DNA of 64,000 nt from Ferrimonas sp. YFM (GCF_030296015.1 NZ_AP027368.1:2790001-2854000); one strand, 5' to 3'. Numbered from the stretch's first letter, positions 37,495 to 45,406 are shown. Notes: generated by a model not told the origin, from the sequence alone. Numbers and translations: made by a program.

Positions 37495-39289
37495 ACACCA
37501 CCAGGGCGTCACTGCTCTCCAGCAGATTGAGAAAATCATCGGTGTCCTTCACCGACAGCTCAATGTTGAAGGCCTGTGCCAACGCCTCCACCGACGGGTT
37601 CACATCCTCATCGGCATCAATCTGCCCCCTCATCTGCTCACTGATGGCCATGAAGGCCAGCTTGTCCTGAGCCAGCTTGGTCACTGCGGTGGCCTCAAAG
37701 GCGTCGGTGTTGAGCTTGATTTGCGCCACCCTGTGCTCAAAGATCTCCGCCACCCGCTTGGAGCGCAGCTCAACCTTGGTGGAGAAGATGTCGGCCTGGT
37801 CCAGCAGATACACCACCACCACAGATGCCACTCCACTTAAGGTGCTCAGGGCAATGTCCTTAATAAAGCCCTTGGGCAGCGCCGACAGGATGCTGGCCTC
37901 AAAATAGTAAACGACAAAACCCGCCGCCGTGGCTGCAAACAGCTTGACGATGGCATCGGCCTTCTGGGCCCGGCTCATGGCCGAGTCGGGCTGCATCAGG
38001 ATCTTGCCGGCTCCCACCAGAGCGGAGAAGCCCTCGGAGATCACCTTCATCACCGTCTTGAACATGCCGGTGACCAGGCCCAACACCCCTTCAATCAGGA
38101 TCTTGAACAGGTTGCTGAGAAAATCTTTCGCCCCCTGCACCAGGGTGGGCAATACTTCCCGCTTCAGATAGCGCATCAGCCTGGCCATACGCGCCTTCAG
38201 CCCCTCCAGGGCGGTGGCAGCCCCTACCCCTTCGGCAAAGCCGTGTCGCACCGCATCCATAAGTTCATGGAGCAGCGGCTTGATCATGGCGATGATGCCG
38301 TGACCTATGACCTGGTAAGCGCTTTGCTCCCCCGCCTGCTTGGCGGCTTTTTGGGACACGGCCCACTTGTTGTCTTTCAGGTTCTCCATCGCCTTGTGCT
38401 GGGCCTTTTTATGGATCGCCTTCTCCGCCTGGCGCTGCTTTTTGACCGACGCGTCATAGGTCTCATCGCTGTTAAGGGACAGCTTTTCCAGTCGGTCTCT
38501 CTCGTCTGAGGTCAAACGCTTGCCCGACGCCTGTTTGGCTTCCAGGGCGCGCTTCTGAGATTGCAGCTCCGAAAAACTGCGCGCACCTTTGGCACGATTG
38601 AAGCGGTTGGAGATCTCCACCAGGTTAAAGTCACCATCAGTGATGGCCACCAGGTCCTTCTCGGTCAAAAAGGCGTTGTTGGCGTAGCGGTCATTGATCT
38701 GCTTCACCGGCACCACATGATCGGTATCCACCGCCCGCCAGTAGCTGCCCTTCTCCTTGGCAGTATCCTGTTTGCGATAGACCCGCACCTTGCTGCCATC
38801 GTCATTCACTTCCAGGTCGCTGTAACCCTGAGCAGCCCCACCAAAATGATTTTCCTTGTGCTGTTCCCGGTTTTTCTCCTTGGTCATGGAGGCGCGCACC
38901 TTCTCGTCATAGTGTCGCGCCTGACGCATGGCATCCAGCTGTTGACGGGACTGCTGGGCGTCGTTGCTCAGGGTCGCCCCCTCGCCATAATCAAACTGCT
39001 GCACCTCATTCCATACCCGGGTGGCGGAGAGGCCGGTACGATTGAGCTTGAGATCTTTGTGGCTGATGATGCCGTCGAGCACACTCAGCGCCATGGGTTT
39101 GATCAGCTCATCCATCACTGAGGATCTGGATTCAAACTCCTGATACACAGACTCAAGGACCTCAAGAGAATCCCGCTGCTCATAGAGCTCAAGATCGATG
39201 AGAACGCTGCTCGCCTGCAGGGGCGACACGCCGTTAAGCTGAGCCAACACCGCCTCACTGGTCAGTGTTGGCTGGGCATGCTGTTCCAT
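37493..39289 (-). CDS. large membrane protein with HNH-like motif, unknown function
   Basis: About 598 residues. The N-terminal half is helical; at about 188-235 lies DTDHVVPV followed by DFNLVEISNRFNRAKGARSF, the pattern of HNH nucleases (Asp-His, Asn, Asn-xx-Lys). The C-terminal part has amphipathic helices (about 330-430) and two hydrophobic segments (AAGFVVYYFEASILSAL; LSTLSGVASVVVVYLL). Nuclease activity is inference. ATG 39289 has GGGAG eight bases upstream; an earlier in-frame ATG at 39304 overlaps the previous gene's stop (TGATG). Fourth gene of the operon. Confidence 0.72.
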   Translation of the reverse strand: MEQHAQPTLTSEAVLAQLNGVSPLQASSVLIDLELYEQRDSLEVLESVYQEFESRSSVMDELIKPMALSVLDGIISHKDLKLNRTGLSATRVWNEVQQFDYGEGATLSNDAQQSRQQLDAMRQARHYDEKVRASMTKEKNREQHKENHFGGAAQGYSDLEVNDDGSKVRVYRKQDTAKEKGSYWRAVDTDHVVPVKQINDRYANNAFLTEKDLVAITDGDFNLVEISNRFNRAKGARSFSELQSQKRALEAKQASGKRLTSDERDRLEKLSLNSDETYDASVKKQRQAEKAIHKKAQHKAMENLKDNKWAVSQKAAKQAGEQSAYQVIGHGIIAMIKPLLHELMDAVRHGFAEGVGAATALEGLKARMARLMRYLKREVLPTLVQGAKDFLSNLFKILIEGVLGLVTGMFKTVMKVISEGFSALVGAGKILMQPDSAMSRAQKADAIVKLFAATAAGFVVYYFEASILSALPKGFIKDIALSTLSGVASVVVVYLLDQADIFSTKVELRSKRVAEIFEHRVAQIKLNTDAFEATAVTKLAQDKLAFMAISEQMRGQIDADEDVNPSVEALAQAFNIELSVKDTDDFLNLLESSDALVV

Positions 39290-39303
39290 TGTTGAGGCTC
39301 CCA

Positions 39304-40197
39304 TCAGGCGACTTTGAGCACGGCGGCACGCTCAAACAGGGAAGCGGCTTCTGTGGCTTCCCCATCGATGACCGCCCCTTCCCGGCTCAGGTAACTCATC
39401 TGGGCCATGCGCTTGAGCACCACAGAGAGATTAAACAGGGCCTGAAACTCCTGGATGTGGGCCACAGGCAACAGGCGAAAATCCAGCTTGGCGGCAAACA
39501 TCTCCGGGTTCATCCCGACCTGCAAAATACGCTGGGAGTTGATGCCATACTCGAACCTGTCCAGCAGGGCGCCATAGTTGGCGATCAACTGGTCGAAGTA
39601 AAGTTCCACCTGACCGATGGACTGCTCCACCACCTCTATCTTGGTGAGTTGAGCCTCCATCTTGGCGATCTCCTCCTCCACACGAACCGCCTCATCCTTG
39701 ACCTGCTGCAGCGACTCCTTGGCCTTCTTGCGGGAGTAGATCCCCAGGGTCAGCACCGACAACGCCACCTCTCGAAAGCCCAGGTTGTCGAAATCGATCT
39801 CAAACAGCTCAGCCTTGGAGCGAACCCCGGAGGCGGAAGCGACTTCCATCAGCTTGTTGTCGAAGAACTCTTCGAAATGACTGCCGGCCACCCGCACGTT
39901 ATGAAGCCGGTTGGCCAGGGAGATGAACCGGGGAAACTGGCTGTCGAATATCTGCTGTTTAAAGCCGTTGATCGCCTTCAGCCGCCCCTCAATGGCCTGG
40001 CTCCGAGCCTCAACCTGCTCCTGGTACAGCTTCTGCTGTCGCATATAGCGTTCCATCAATTCTTCGTGCAGCTTCTTCGCTTCCAGAAACTTGTCTTTGC
40101 CGGTCACCGCATTCCAGGCCTTAGAGCAGGCGCTCTTGACCTTACTGACCGCTCTGGACGCACAGCTGCGAACCGAGCTCCATACCCGCCCCAGCAT
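39304..40197 (-). CDS. coiled-coil protein of unknown function
   Basis: A 297-residue protein rich in charged helices: a basic N-terminus (SCASRAVSKVKSACSKAWNAV), a coiled coil at about 35-85 (KKLHEELMERYMRQQKLYQE), and another at about 165-200. A short hydrophobic stretch (REVALSVLTLGIYSRKK) could touch the membrane. No domain recognised. It starts 2 bases after the TerB-like gene stop, and its own stop shares a base with the next gene's upstream ATG, so translation is probably coupled through this operon. Confidence 0.72.
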   Translation of the reverse strand: MLGRVWSSVRSCASRAVSKVKSACSKAWNAVTGKDKFLEAKKLHEELMERYMRQQKLYQEQVEARSQAIEGRLKAINGFKQQIFDSQFPRFISLANRLHNVRVAGSHFEEFFDNKLMEVASASGVRSKAELFEIDFDNLGFREVALSVLTLGIYSRKKAKESLQQVKDEAVRVEEEIAKMEAQLTKIEVVEQSIGQVELYFDQLIANYGALLDRFEYGINSQRILQVGMNPEMFAAKLDFRLLPVAHIQEFQALFNLSVVLKRMAQMSYLSREGAVIDGEATEAASLFERAAVLKVA

Positions 40198-40199
40198 GC

Positions 40200-40604
40200 T
40201 CAGGCCTCCACCATCTGATAGCCTTCGGCCACCAGATCGTTCATGGCCGCAACCCAGCGCTCAATGCGGCGCACCTCGAAGTCCTCCAACTCAAAAGCTT
40301 CGGACAGCCTGTGAATAAAGGCCCGCTCATGGTCACAGATGGCACTGTCAGCCAGCATGATGCCGCACAGTTCAATCATCACCGCCTTGCGGTGACCTGG
40401 GCTGCCGGAGGCAAGGGCCTCGATAGATTCAGCCACCTGCTTGTTGCCGGATTTTGCCTGATAGCCGTGCAGGTCACACTCATGCACAAAGGAGTTGTAG
40501 ATCTCCAACTCTTCGGATTTGAATTCACCGTTAAGCCCCATGGCGTATCGAGCCAGATTGAGGAAGTGCTGACGCTCTTTTTTAGGAAGAAGGTTTAAAA
40601 ACAT
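40200..40604 (-). CDS. TerB-like (tellurite-resistance fold) protein
   Basis: A 134-residue all-helical protein. The pattern RYAMGLNGEFKSEELEIYN and ICDHERAFIHRLSEAF, with acidic residues at the expected metal-binding positions, resembles TerB/DjlA-N domains. TerB-like domains are common in membrane-linked stress and phage-defence clusters. Second gene of the operon, 32 bases after the coiled-coil membrane gene. The family match is by pattern only. Confidence 0.65.
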   Translation of the reverse strand: MFLNLLPKKERQHFLNLARYAMGLNGEFKSEELEIYNSFVHECDLHGYQAKSGNKQVAESIEALASGSPGHRKAVMIELCGIMLADSAICDHERAFIHRLSEAFELEDFEVRRIERWVAAMNDLVAEGYQMVEA

Positions 40605-40636
40605 CGGATAAGCCCTTTAAATTTTGTGGATGCTGA

Positions 40637-41656
40637 TTACTGCACTGTGGCCGTATGGTCCTGACGACTGCTGACTTCGCCAGCGAGGTCGTAACGGTAT
40701 TCAAAGGCCACCTCACCATCGGAGCTGTACTCCTCTCCCTTGACTGCCCTGCCCTGTTCATCGAACTGAATCTGGTATTTGAGCTGCCCATCCTCGAAGG
40801 TGCGACTGGCGACCTTGCGCCCCTCTTCGTAGAGAATCTCGGTCACCTGACCACTGAGTTTGTCCTCCATGGCGGTGACTTTGCATTCGCCCAGGTGCTT
40901 TACAAACTCTTCGGTCTCCACCTTCAGGTCGCGCCCCTCCATCAGGGCGTTGGTGAGATCCACCGCATTGCTGATCTTCAGGCTTTGCACCCGCTCGCTG
41001 AGTTGCTCCACCAAGGCCAATCTCTCCTGATGAGCCGCCAGTCGCTGCTGCCTGGCCACCTGCTCCAGCTTGCTGGTCAAGGCTTGTCCTTGGCTCAAAA
41101 GCTTGTCCAGGCCAGTGTCTACTTTGGCCCCCAGGTTCTGCAGGCTCTCCTGCTGCAGGTCGCTGACCTTGAGCAGGCCCGCTTCTATCGACTCCCGCTC
41201 AGCCTGCATCAGAGGCTGGAGATCAGATGGCAGCGCCGCCACTTGGTCACTCAGCTTCTCCATCTCCGTTTTGGTATTTATCCGCGCTTGCTGTACCGCG
41301 CTCAACAAATGCTCCAGCAAAGATTCGTTGTGTCCCCGGTGCTCACCTGCCACCGAAATCAATGTCTGCGTCAGCTTGCTATGGTTCTCCTCTGCCGCTT
41401 TGGCATGATTGTTCAAACTGGTCCGCAACTCCTCCCAGGCGGTAAAGTTACGCTCCTGAACCTGAGTGGCGCACTTGGTGATCAGAGACGCGACCTCCGT
41501 GGCAGACTCACCGATTCGAGTTTCCGTCTCCTGGGTAAGCTGTTGTTGCATCACCTTCATGGCGGACTGGCGAACCAGCAGATAGAGGATCAAGGCACTG
41601 TTGAAGGCCGTGAGGGCAAACAGGGCCAGGCCCAGATCATTGAGGGAGAGTTCCAT
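40637..41656 (-). CDS. membrane-anchored coiled-coil protein with MORN-like tail
   Basis: A 339-residue protein. The N-terminal transmembrane segment (LGLALFALTAFNSALILYLL) is followed by a long helical coiled-coil region (about 35-245) and a C-terminal MORN_2/YwqK-like repeat segment (EGRKVASRTFEDGQLKYQIQ, DEQGRAVKGEEYSSDG). First gene of the four-gene minus-strand operon, divergent from the WYL regulator, with 225 bases between the proposed starts. Confidence 0.75.
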   Translation of the reverse strand: MELSLNDLGLALFALTAFNSALILYLLVRQSAMKVMQQQLTQETETRIGESATEVASLITKCATQVQERNFTAWEELRTSLNNHAKAAEENHSKLTQTLISVAGEHRGHNESLLEHLLSAVQQARINTKTEMEKLSDQVAALPSDLQPLMQAERESIEAGLLKVSDLQQESLQNLGAKVDTGLDKLLSQGQALTSKLEQVARQQRLAAHQERLALVEQLSERVQSLKISNAVDLTNALMEGRDLKVETEEFVKHLGECKVTAMEDKLSGQVTEILYEEGRKVASRTFEDGQLKYQIQFDEQGRAVKGEEYSSDGEVAFEYRYDLAGEVSSRQDHTATVQ

Positions 41657-41811
41657 AGCGTTCTCTTTTTAACCAACTAGAGTATTGCGAAGTTCAGTGG
41701 ACTATAGTGATGGCAATATATTTCTAAAACAGTGATTTAAGTTAGAAACATAATCAACTGAACGAATATGCGGCAACCACCATATGGGGGCGCTGCTCGG
41801 AACCCATATTA

Positions 41812-41849
41812 ATGTAGCTTGAAACTACATGTCATTACTGGCTACATTA
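41812..41849. promoter_or_regulatory. inverted-repeat operator for the WYL regulator
   Basis: ATGTAG-N7-CTACAT at 41812-41830, followed by another GCTACATT half-site at 41841-41848, which also pairs with AATGTAGC at 41811. It lies in the divergent region just before the WYL gene, as BrxR/CapW operators do. Confidence 0.55.
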
Positions 41850-41881
41850 ACATGTCGCCTTTTCAAGCAGATGGAAACTCT

Positions 41882-42733
41882 ATGCGTGTTGACCAGAGAT
41901 TGAGGTATCGCCTCATCGAGATCATTGCCCTGTGGGAGGGGCGCCTGACCACCAATCATCTGTGTCAGGCCTTCGATATCGGTCGTCAGCAAGCCTCCAA
42001 GGACATCAACACCTACATAAGGGATTGCTCCGGTGCCAGCCTGGAGTATGACCGCAGCCTGAAAGGCTACAAGCCAGCAAACGGGTTCTTGCCCAGGTTC
42101 TGCAAAGGCCATGTTGATGAGTACCTGCAGCTGCTGGACCGCCATGATGACCTGGGGGACATGTTGTCACTGACCAGCCTGCAACCGGATGCCACCCATT
42201 ATATGGACGCCCCCTCCAGGTATGTCTCCCCCCAGGTGGTGCGAACCCTGATCCAGGCTGCCCGTCAGGGGCTGACTGTTGAGGGACACTATGAGTCCCT
42301 GTCCGCCGCGCCTCCGCAAGATGACCCTGGCCGACTGCTGGCTCCGCATACCCTGGTATACAACGGCTTTCGCTGGCACGTGCGCGCCTGGTGTGAGAAG
42401 AATCGCCAGTTCCGGGACTTTGTGATCAGTCGTTTTCGGGGTGAACTGAGCCTCGAACAGAGACTGGCAGGATGTAGAAAGGAGGAGGATGCGGTCTGGA
42501 ACCGACAGCTTGAAGTCAAACTGATCCCCAACCCAAGGCTGGAGGAGAGACAAAGGCGCATCATCGCCCGAGACTATGGCATGGATCCCGACACCCTCTG
42601 TCGCAGTGAGCGCGTCAGAGAGGCCCTGTTGCCCTACTACCTGAAGCGCTGGGATGTCTCCGAGCCCTACAACGACGCCATGCCCGCGGAACACCAACAC
42701 CTGGTATTGAGCAGCCTCTCGGAATCCCCTTAA
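41882..42733 (+). CDS. WYL-domain transcriptional regulator (BrxR/CapW-like)
   Basis: A 283-residue regulator: N-terminal winged helix-turn-helix (RYRLIEIIALWEGRLTTNHL), a middle segment and a WYL domain (PHTLVYNGFRWHVRAWCEKN; the FRWHVRAWC box replaces the W-Y-L core), then a C-terminal extension (RLEERQRRIIARDYGM). This layout is that of BrxR/CapW repressors that control BREX, CBASS and related phage-defence systems. The frame extends to TTG 41819; I chose ATG 41882 because it leaves the operator upstream and has GGA six bases away. ATG 41852 is an alternative. Confidence 0.85.
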   Translation: MRVDQRLRYRLIEIIALWEGRLTTNHLCQAFDIGRQQASKDINTYIRDCSGASLEYDRSLKGYKPANGFLPRFCKGHVDEYLQLLDRHDDLGDMLSLTSLQPDATHYMDAPSRYVSPQVVRTLIQAARQGLTVEGHYESLSAAPPQDDPGRLLAPHTLVYNGFRWHVRAWCEKNRQFRDFVISRFRGELSLEQRLAGCRKEEDAVWNRQLEVKLIPNPRLEERQRRIIARDYGMDPDTLCRSERVREALLPYYLKRWDVSEPYNDAMPAEHQHLVLSSLSESP

Positions 42734-42779
42734 CTCCTTGAAGAGACCCGCAGCAGCAATAATTTGAACCGCAGAAACG

Positions 42780-42813
42780 AAAAAAGCTCCATCCTTTCGG
42801 TAAGAGCTTTTTT
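42780..42813 (-). terminator. terminator hairpin T1 in the tRNA-Pro array
   Basis: AAAAAAGCTC and GAGCTTTTTT arms; T-run on both strands. It ends the minus-strand tRNA array and also faces the plus-strand WYL gene. Confidence 0.85.
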
Positions 42814-42821
42814 CTTTAAAG

Positions 42822-42885
42822 TGGTCGGCCAGAAAGGATTTAATCCGGCCGGCGTCCCGGTCCGACCCAAAGCGCGCAGCGCTTT
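42822..42885 (-). repeat. tRNA-Pro 3' fragment F1 with hairpin
   Basis: On the minus strand: an AAAGCGC-GCA-GCGCTTT-type hairpin, then GGTCGGACCGGGACGCC, then a degenerate copy of the last about 20 bases of tRNA-Pro including CCGACCA. Confidence 0.85.
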
Positions 42886-42902
42886 TCAGGGGCGGAGAAA
42901 CG

Positions 42903-42936
42903 AAAAAAGCTCCAACCTTTCGGTTAGAGCTTTTTT
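42903..42936 (-). terminator. terminator hairpin T2 in the tRNA-Pro array
   Basis: AAAAAAGCTCCAACC, TTTC loop, GGTTAGAGCTTTTTT. Confidence 0.85.
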
Positions 42937-42944
42937 CTTTAAAG

Positions 42945-43008
42945 TGGTCGGCCAGAGAGGATTTGACCCGGCCGGCGTCCCGGTCCGACCCAAAGTGCGA
43001 AGCACTTT
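42945..43008 (-). repeat. tRNA-Pro 3' fragment F2 with hairpin
   Basis: AAAGTGC-hairpin, GGTCGGACCGG and an exact tRNA-Pro 3' end (CAAATCCTCTCTGGCCGACC plus A). GGTCGG can pair with CCGACC. Confidence 0.87.
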
Positions 43009-43023
43009 CTGGGGAGGAGGCAC

Positions 43024-43059
43024 AAAAAAACCGACTCACTTTCGTGAATCGGTTCATTT
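43024..43059 (-). terminator. terminator hairpin T3 in the tRNA-Pro array
   Basis: AACCGA and TCGGTT arms with CAC/GTG inside and a run of seven A residues (T on the minus strand). Confidence 0.8.
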
Positions 43060-43065
43060 GAAAAG

Positions 43066-43128
43066 TGGTCGGCCAGAGAGGATTTGACTGCGCCCGGCTA
43101 GGGTCCGACCTAAAGTGCGCAGCACTTT
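43066..43128 (-). repeat. tRNA-Pro 3' fragment F3 with hairpin
   Basis: Same layout as F2, with a variant middle (CCTAGCCGGGCGC). Confidence 0.85.
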
Positions 43129-43144
43129 CCGGGGAGGAAGCAAG

Positions 43145-43180
43145 AAAAAAGGCTCTAACTTGACGTTAGAGCCTTCTCTC
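43145..43180 (-). terminator. terminator hairpin T4 directly after tRNA-Pro copy 1
   Basis: AAGGCTCTAAC and GTTAGAGCCTT arms with T-run on the minus strand. Confidence 0.87.
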
Positions 43181-43186
43181 AAATAG

Positions 43187-43263
43187 TGGTCGGCCAGAGA
43201 GGATTTGAACCTCCGACCCCCGACACCCCATGACGGTGCGCTACCAGGCTGCGCTACTGGCCG
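43187..43263 (-). tRNA. tRNA-Pro(GGG), copy 1
   Basis: 77 bases including encoded CCA. Acceptor CGGCCAG/CTGGCCG with A discriminator, D-arm GCGCAGCCTGGTAGCGC, anticodon loop ATGGGGT with GGG, T-arm GGAGGTTCAAATCC. It matches E. coli proL-type tRNA except in the acceptor stem. Identical to copies 2 and 3. It has its own promoter. Confidence 0.97.
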
Positions 43264-43276
43264 ACAACGAGGAGGG

Positions 43277-43304
43277 ATAATACCCTCTCCCCGGCGAATT
43301 GCAA
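43277..43304 (-). promoter_or_regulatory. promoter of tRNA-Pro copy 1
   Basis: Minus strand: TTGCAA, 16-base spacer, TATTAT, then a C-rich discriminator as in stringently controlled stable-RNA promoters. Confidence 0.7.
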
Positions 43305-43514
43305 CCTTTGCCACGCCGAGTGCTCTTTCTTTATGCAATTCCCAACCTGTATGCCCGGTATTAAGACAATTTGAGTCTTTCCCGGCAGTTGCACAGCGAT
43401 CAACACAATGTCCAACCCGTTTGTCAGTCCCTATGGACATACAGCACAAAGGCCCCCTGATGGGGACCCAAACTCCTTGCCAGCACAGACACTGGATACC
43501 GGCGTTCGCGATGT

Positions 43515-43527
43515 ATGGACTCCTCCC
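43515..43527 (+). repeat. left subterminal inverted repeat of the IS
   Basis: ATGGACTCCTCCC, exact complement of 44842-44854. Confidence 0.85.
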
Positions 43528-43587
43528 TCCCCTAAGGGGCTAGAGTTAAGTCACCACAACCGCTCTAACAGCGAAAGGAGCCCATAC

Positions 43588-44625
43588 ATGCTTAACCTTA
43601 ATATCATCGGCATCGACCTGGCAAAATCTTCTTTCCAAGTGGCAACGCTCAGTCCGGAACATCAAGTGTTGAATAACCGCAGTATGTCACGCGCACGACT
43701 TGAGCAATGGCTGGCCAAGCAGAAACCCTCCATTGTTGCCGTGGAGGCCTGTGGCTCCGCCCACTACTGGGGCCGCTTCGCTGAATCTTTTGGCCACTCC
43801 GTCATGATCATCGCCCCCAAAACAGTCACCCCATATCGGCAGGGCCATAAAACCGATAGCAACGATGCACTGGCCATCGCGATAGCAGCCCGTCAGCCAA
43901 GCACTCGCTCTGCAGCAGTCAAATCGGTTGAACAACAAGCTTTGCAAAGCATTGAGCGGATGCGTCAGCACTGGCTGGATCATAACCGCTCAACCAGCAA
44001 CATGATGCGTAGCTTGCTCTATGAGTTTGGTATCACCATCGCCAAAGGGAATACAGCACTTATACGGATCATGCCAGAGCTTCTAGACGGCTCGTCTGAG
44101 CTTCTTCCTCAGGCCTTCAAAGCTCAGCTTTCAAAGGTGTACCAGCAATGGCAACGGGGGAGAGATGAGCTCAAACAAATAGAGAATCAGCTATCAGAAT
44201 TGATAAAGCAGCAGTCGCCCTGCAAGAGGCTCATGAAGCTTGAAGGCGTTGGCGAGGTTAATGCCTTGGCCTTGTATCTCATCTTAGGTGAGCGTGGTGA
44301 AGGGTTTAAGAATGGCCGGGAAGCCGCGGCCTGCATTGGAGTGACGCCTAAACAATTCAGTACCGGGGGCGTCACTTCTTTAGGTGGTATTGGCAAGCGG
44401 ATTGGCCATAAGCGGCTGCGCGCCAACCTGATTCAGGGGGCATTAGCTGTGGCCATGCAATTAGGCCGTAGGCCACCTAAGACACTCAAAGAAAAATGGC
44501 TGTTGGCAATTATCGAGCGACGCGGGCTTCGACGTGCGGCAGTGGCGCTAGTTAACAAAACCATTCGCACTGCCTGGGCCATGTTGCACCGAGATCAGGA
44601 TTATCAACAACCTCAAGCTATCTAA
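43588..44625 (+). CDS. IS110-family transposase (IS1111 subgroup)
   Basis: A 345-residue transposase. The N-terminal RuvC-like DEDD domain has IIGIDLAKSSFQVA (first Asp), VAVEACGSAHYWGR (Glu) and GHKTDSNDALAIA (Asp pair); the C-terminal domain has MKLEGVGEVNALALYLI, helix-hairpin-helix-like, and the serine region STGGVTSLGGIGKRIG. ATG 43588 has AAAGGAG seven bases upstream. It appears intact. IS110 transposases act with a structured bridge RNA from the element's own non-coding end. Confidence 0.95.
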   Translation: MLNLNIIGIDLAKSSFQVATLSPEHQVLNNRSMSRARLEQWLAKQKPSIVAVEACGSAHYWGRFAESFGHSVMIIAPKTVTPYRQGHKTDSNDALAIAIAARQPSTRSAAVKSVEQQALQSIERMRQHWLDHNRSTSNMMRSLLYEFGITIAKGNTALIRIMPELLDGSSELLPQAFKAQLSKVYQQWQRGRDELKQIENQLSELIKQQSPCKRLMKLEGVGEVNALALYLILGERGEGFKNGREAAACIGVTPKQFSTGGVTSLGGIGKRIGHKRLRANLIQGALAVAMQLGRRPPKTLKEKWLLAIIERRGLRRAAVALVNKTIRTAWAMLHRDQDYQQPQAI

Positions 44626-44841
44626 CCATCGATTCAAGAGTTAAGAGTGACAACCAAGAGCGCATAACAAACAGGTGAGACCGACCACCAAGAGCCTGAT
44701 CTTGCCGGCGAGAATTCAATTCCGCGTTCGCGTAGAGGCATGGTGGTGCGAAAACATCAGTGGCCAGGGATCGCAACCCATCAAGAGCCCGAATATACGC
44801 CTGCATCTTACTTTGTCTGTCTGCGCTGGAGGTTGAAACTC
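44626..44841 (+). ncRNA. candidate bridge-RNA region of the IS1111-type element
   Basis: 216 non-coding bases between the transposase stop and the right inverted repeat. In IS1111-group elements the bridge RNA is thought to be encoded in this right end. The guide loops could not be assigned by eye. Confidence 0.45.
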
Positions 44842-44854
44842 GGGAGGAGTCCAT
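44842..44854 (+). repeat. right subterminal inverted repeat of the IS
   Basis: GGGAGGAGTCCAT, exact complement of 43515-43527. Confidence 0.85.
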
Positions 44855-44956
44855 ATACCGGCATGACCGTGCCAGGGGAATACGCAGTGGATTGAATAGA
44901 CTCGGTACGAACCAGCAGGCTTCCTAAGCCACTGCCATTAAGTGGCCGCAGAAACG

Positions 44957-44990
44957 AAAAAAGCTCCTACCTAACGGTAAGAGCTTTTCT
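44957..44990 (-). terminator. terminator hairpin T5 in the tRNA-Pro array
   Basis: AAAAAAGCTCCTACC and GGTAAGAGCTTTTC arms; near copy of T1 and T2, with the shared CCGCAGAAACG lead-in. Confidence 0.82.
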
Positions 44991-44998
44991 CAGAATTG

Positions 44999-45074
44999 TG
45001 GTCAGCCAGAGGGATTTATCCTGGGCGGCATCCCGACGCCCGGCCAGGGTTCGACCCAAAGCGCGCAGTGCCTT
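44999..45074 (-). repeat. tRNA-Pro 3' fragment F4 with hairpin (most degenerate)
   Basis: The 3' end has TGGCTGACC instead of TGGCCGACC; a longer middle segment and an imperfect hairpin. Confidence 0.75.
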
Positions 45075-45089
45075 CCAGGGGGGAGGCAC

Positions 45090-45124
45090 AAAAAAACCGA
45101 CTCACTTTCGTGAATCGGTTCATT
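45090..45124 (-). terminator. terminator hairpin T6 after tRNA-Pro copy 2
   Basis: Same sequence as T3 (AACCGA...TCGGTT with A-run). Confidence 0.82.
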
Positions 45125-45131
45125 TGAAAAG

Positions 45132-45208
45132 TGGTCGGCCAGAGAGGATTTGAACCTCCGACCCCCGACACCCCATGACGGTGCGCTACCAGGCTGCGCT
45201 ACTGGCCG
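45132..45208 (-). tRNA. tRNA-Pro(GGG), copy 2
   Basis: 77 bases identical to copy 1, including CCA. Upstream (45209-45290 on the minus strand) a TAAAAT -10-like element is present, but the conserved TTGCAA -35 of copies 1 and 3 is missing, so it may depend on read-through from copy 3. Confidence 0.97.
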
Positions 45209-45291
45209 ACAAAACAGATTTTAACCAAGGAGCTCGCAGTTGCTTCCAAGATTTTCACTACCGGAATCGCATTCCCATAGTTTAGAAAAAG

Positions 45292-45353
45292 TGGTCGCCA
45301 GAGGGATTTAACCCGGCCGGCGTCCCGGTCCGACCCGAAGTGCGAAGCACTTT
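45292..45353 (-). repeat. tRNA-Pro 3' fragment F5 with hairpin
   Basis: AAGTGC-GAA-GCACTT hairpin, GGTCGGACCGGGACGCC and a degenerate 3' end (TCTGGCGACCA). Confidence 0.82.
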
Positions 45354-45406
45354 CCTGGGTCGACAGTCACAGAAGGGATAATCCATTCTATAACTTTAAG
45401 AAAAAG

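Larger units (their letters stand above)
43508..44858 (+). mobile_element. IS110-family, IS1111-subgroup insertion sequence
   Basis: About 1.35 kb. One DEDD-type transposase gene (43588-44625) is bracketed by subterminal inverted repeats ATGGACTCCTCCC (43515-43527) and GGGAGGAGTCCAT (44842-44854). Edges are set about 7 bases outside the left and 4 outside the right repeat, the asymmetric spacing known for IS1111 elements, and are approximate. Joining the flanks restores GGATACCGGCGTTCGC plus CGGCATGACC, a REP-like palindrome, so this is the probable target. Confidence 0.82.

Noticed and set aside
38561..39121. 186-residue plus-strand frame opposite the HNH-motif gene
   Set aside because: Shadow of the minus-strand operon, which has coupled starts and stops and ribosome sites.
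42764..43087. 107-residue open frame across the tRNA-Pro fragments
   Set aside because: It translates repeated non-coding units (tRNA ends and terminators), which explains its internal repeats.
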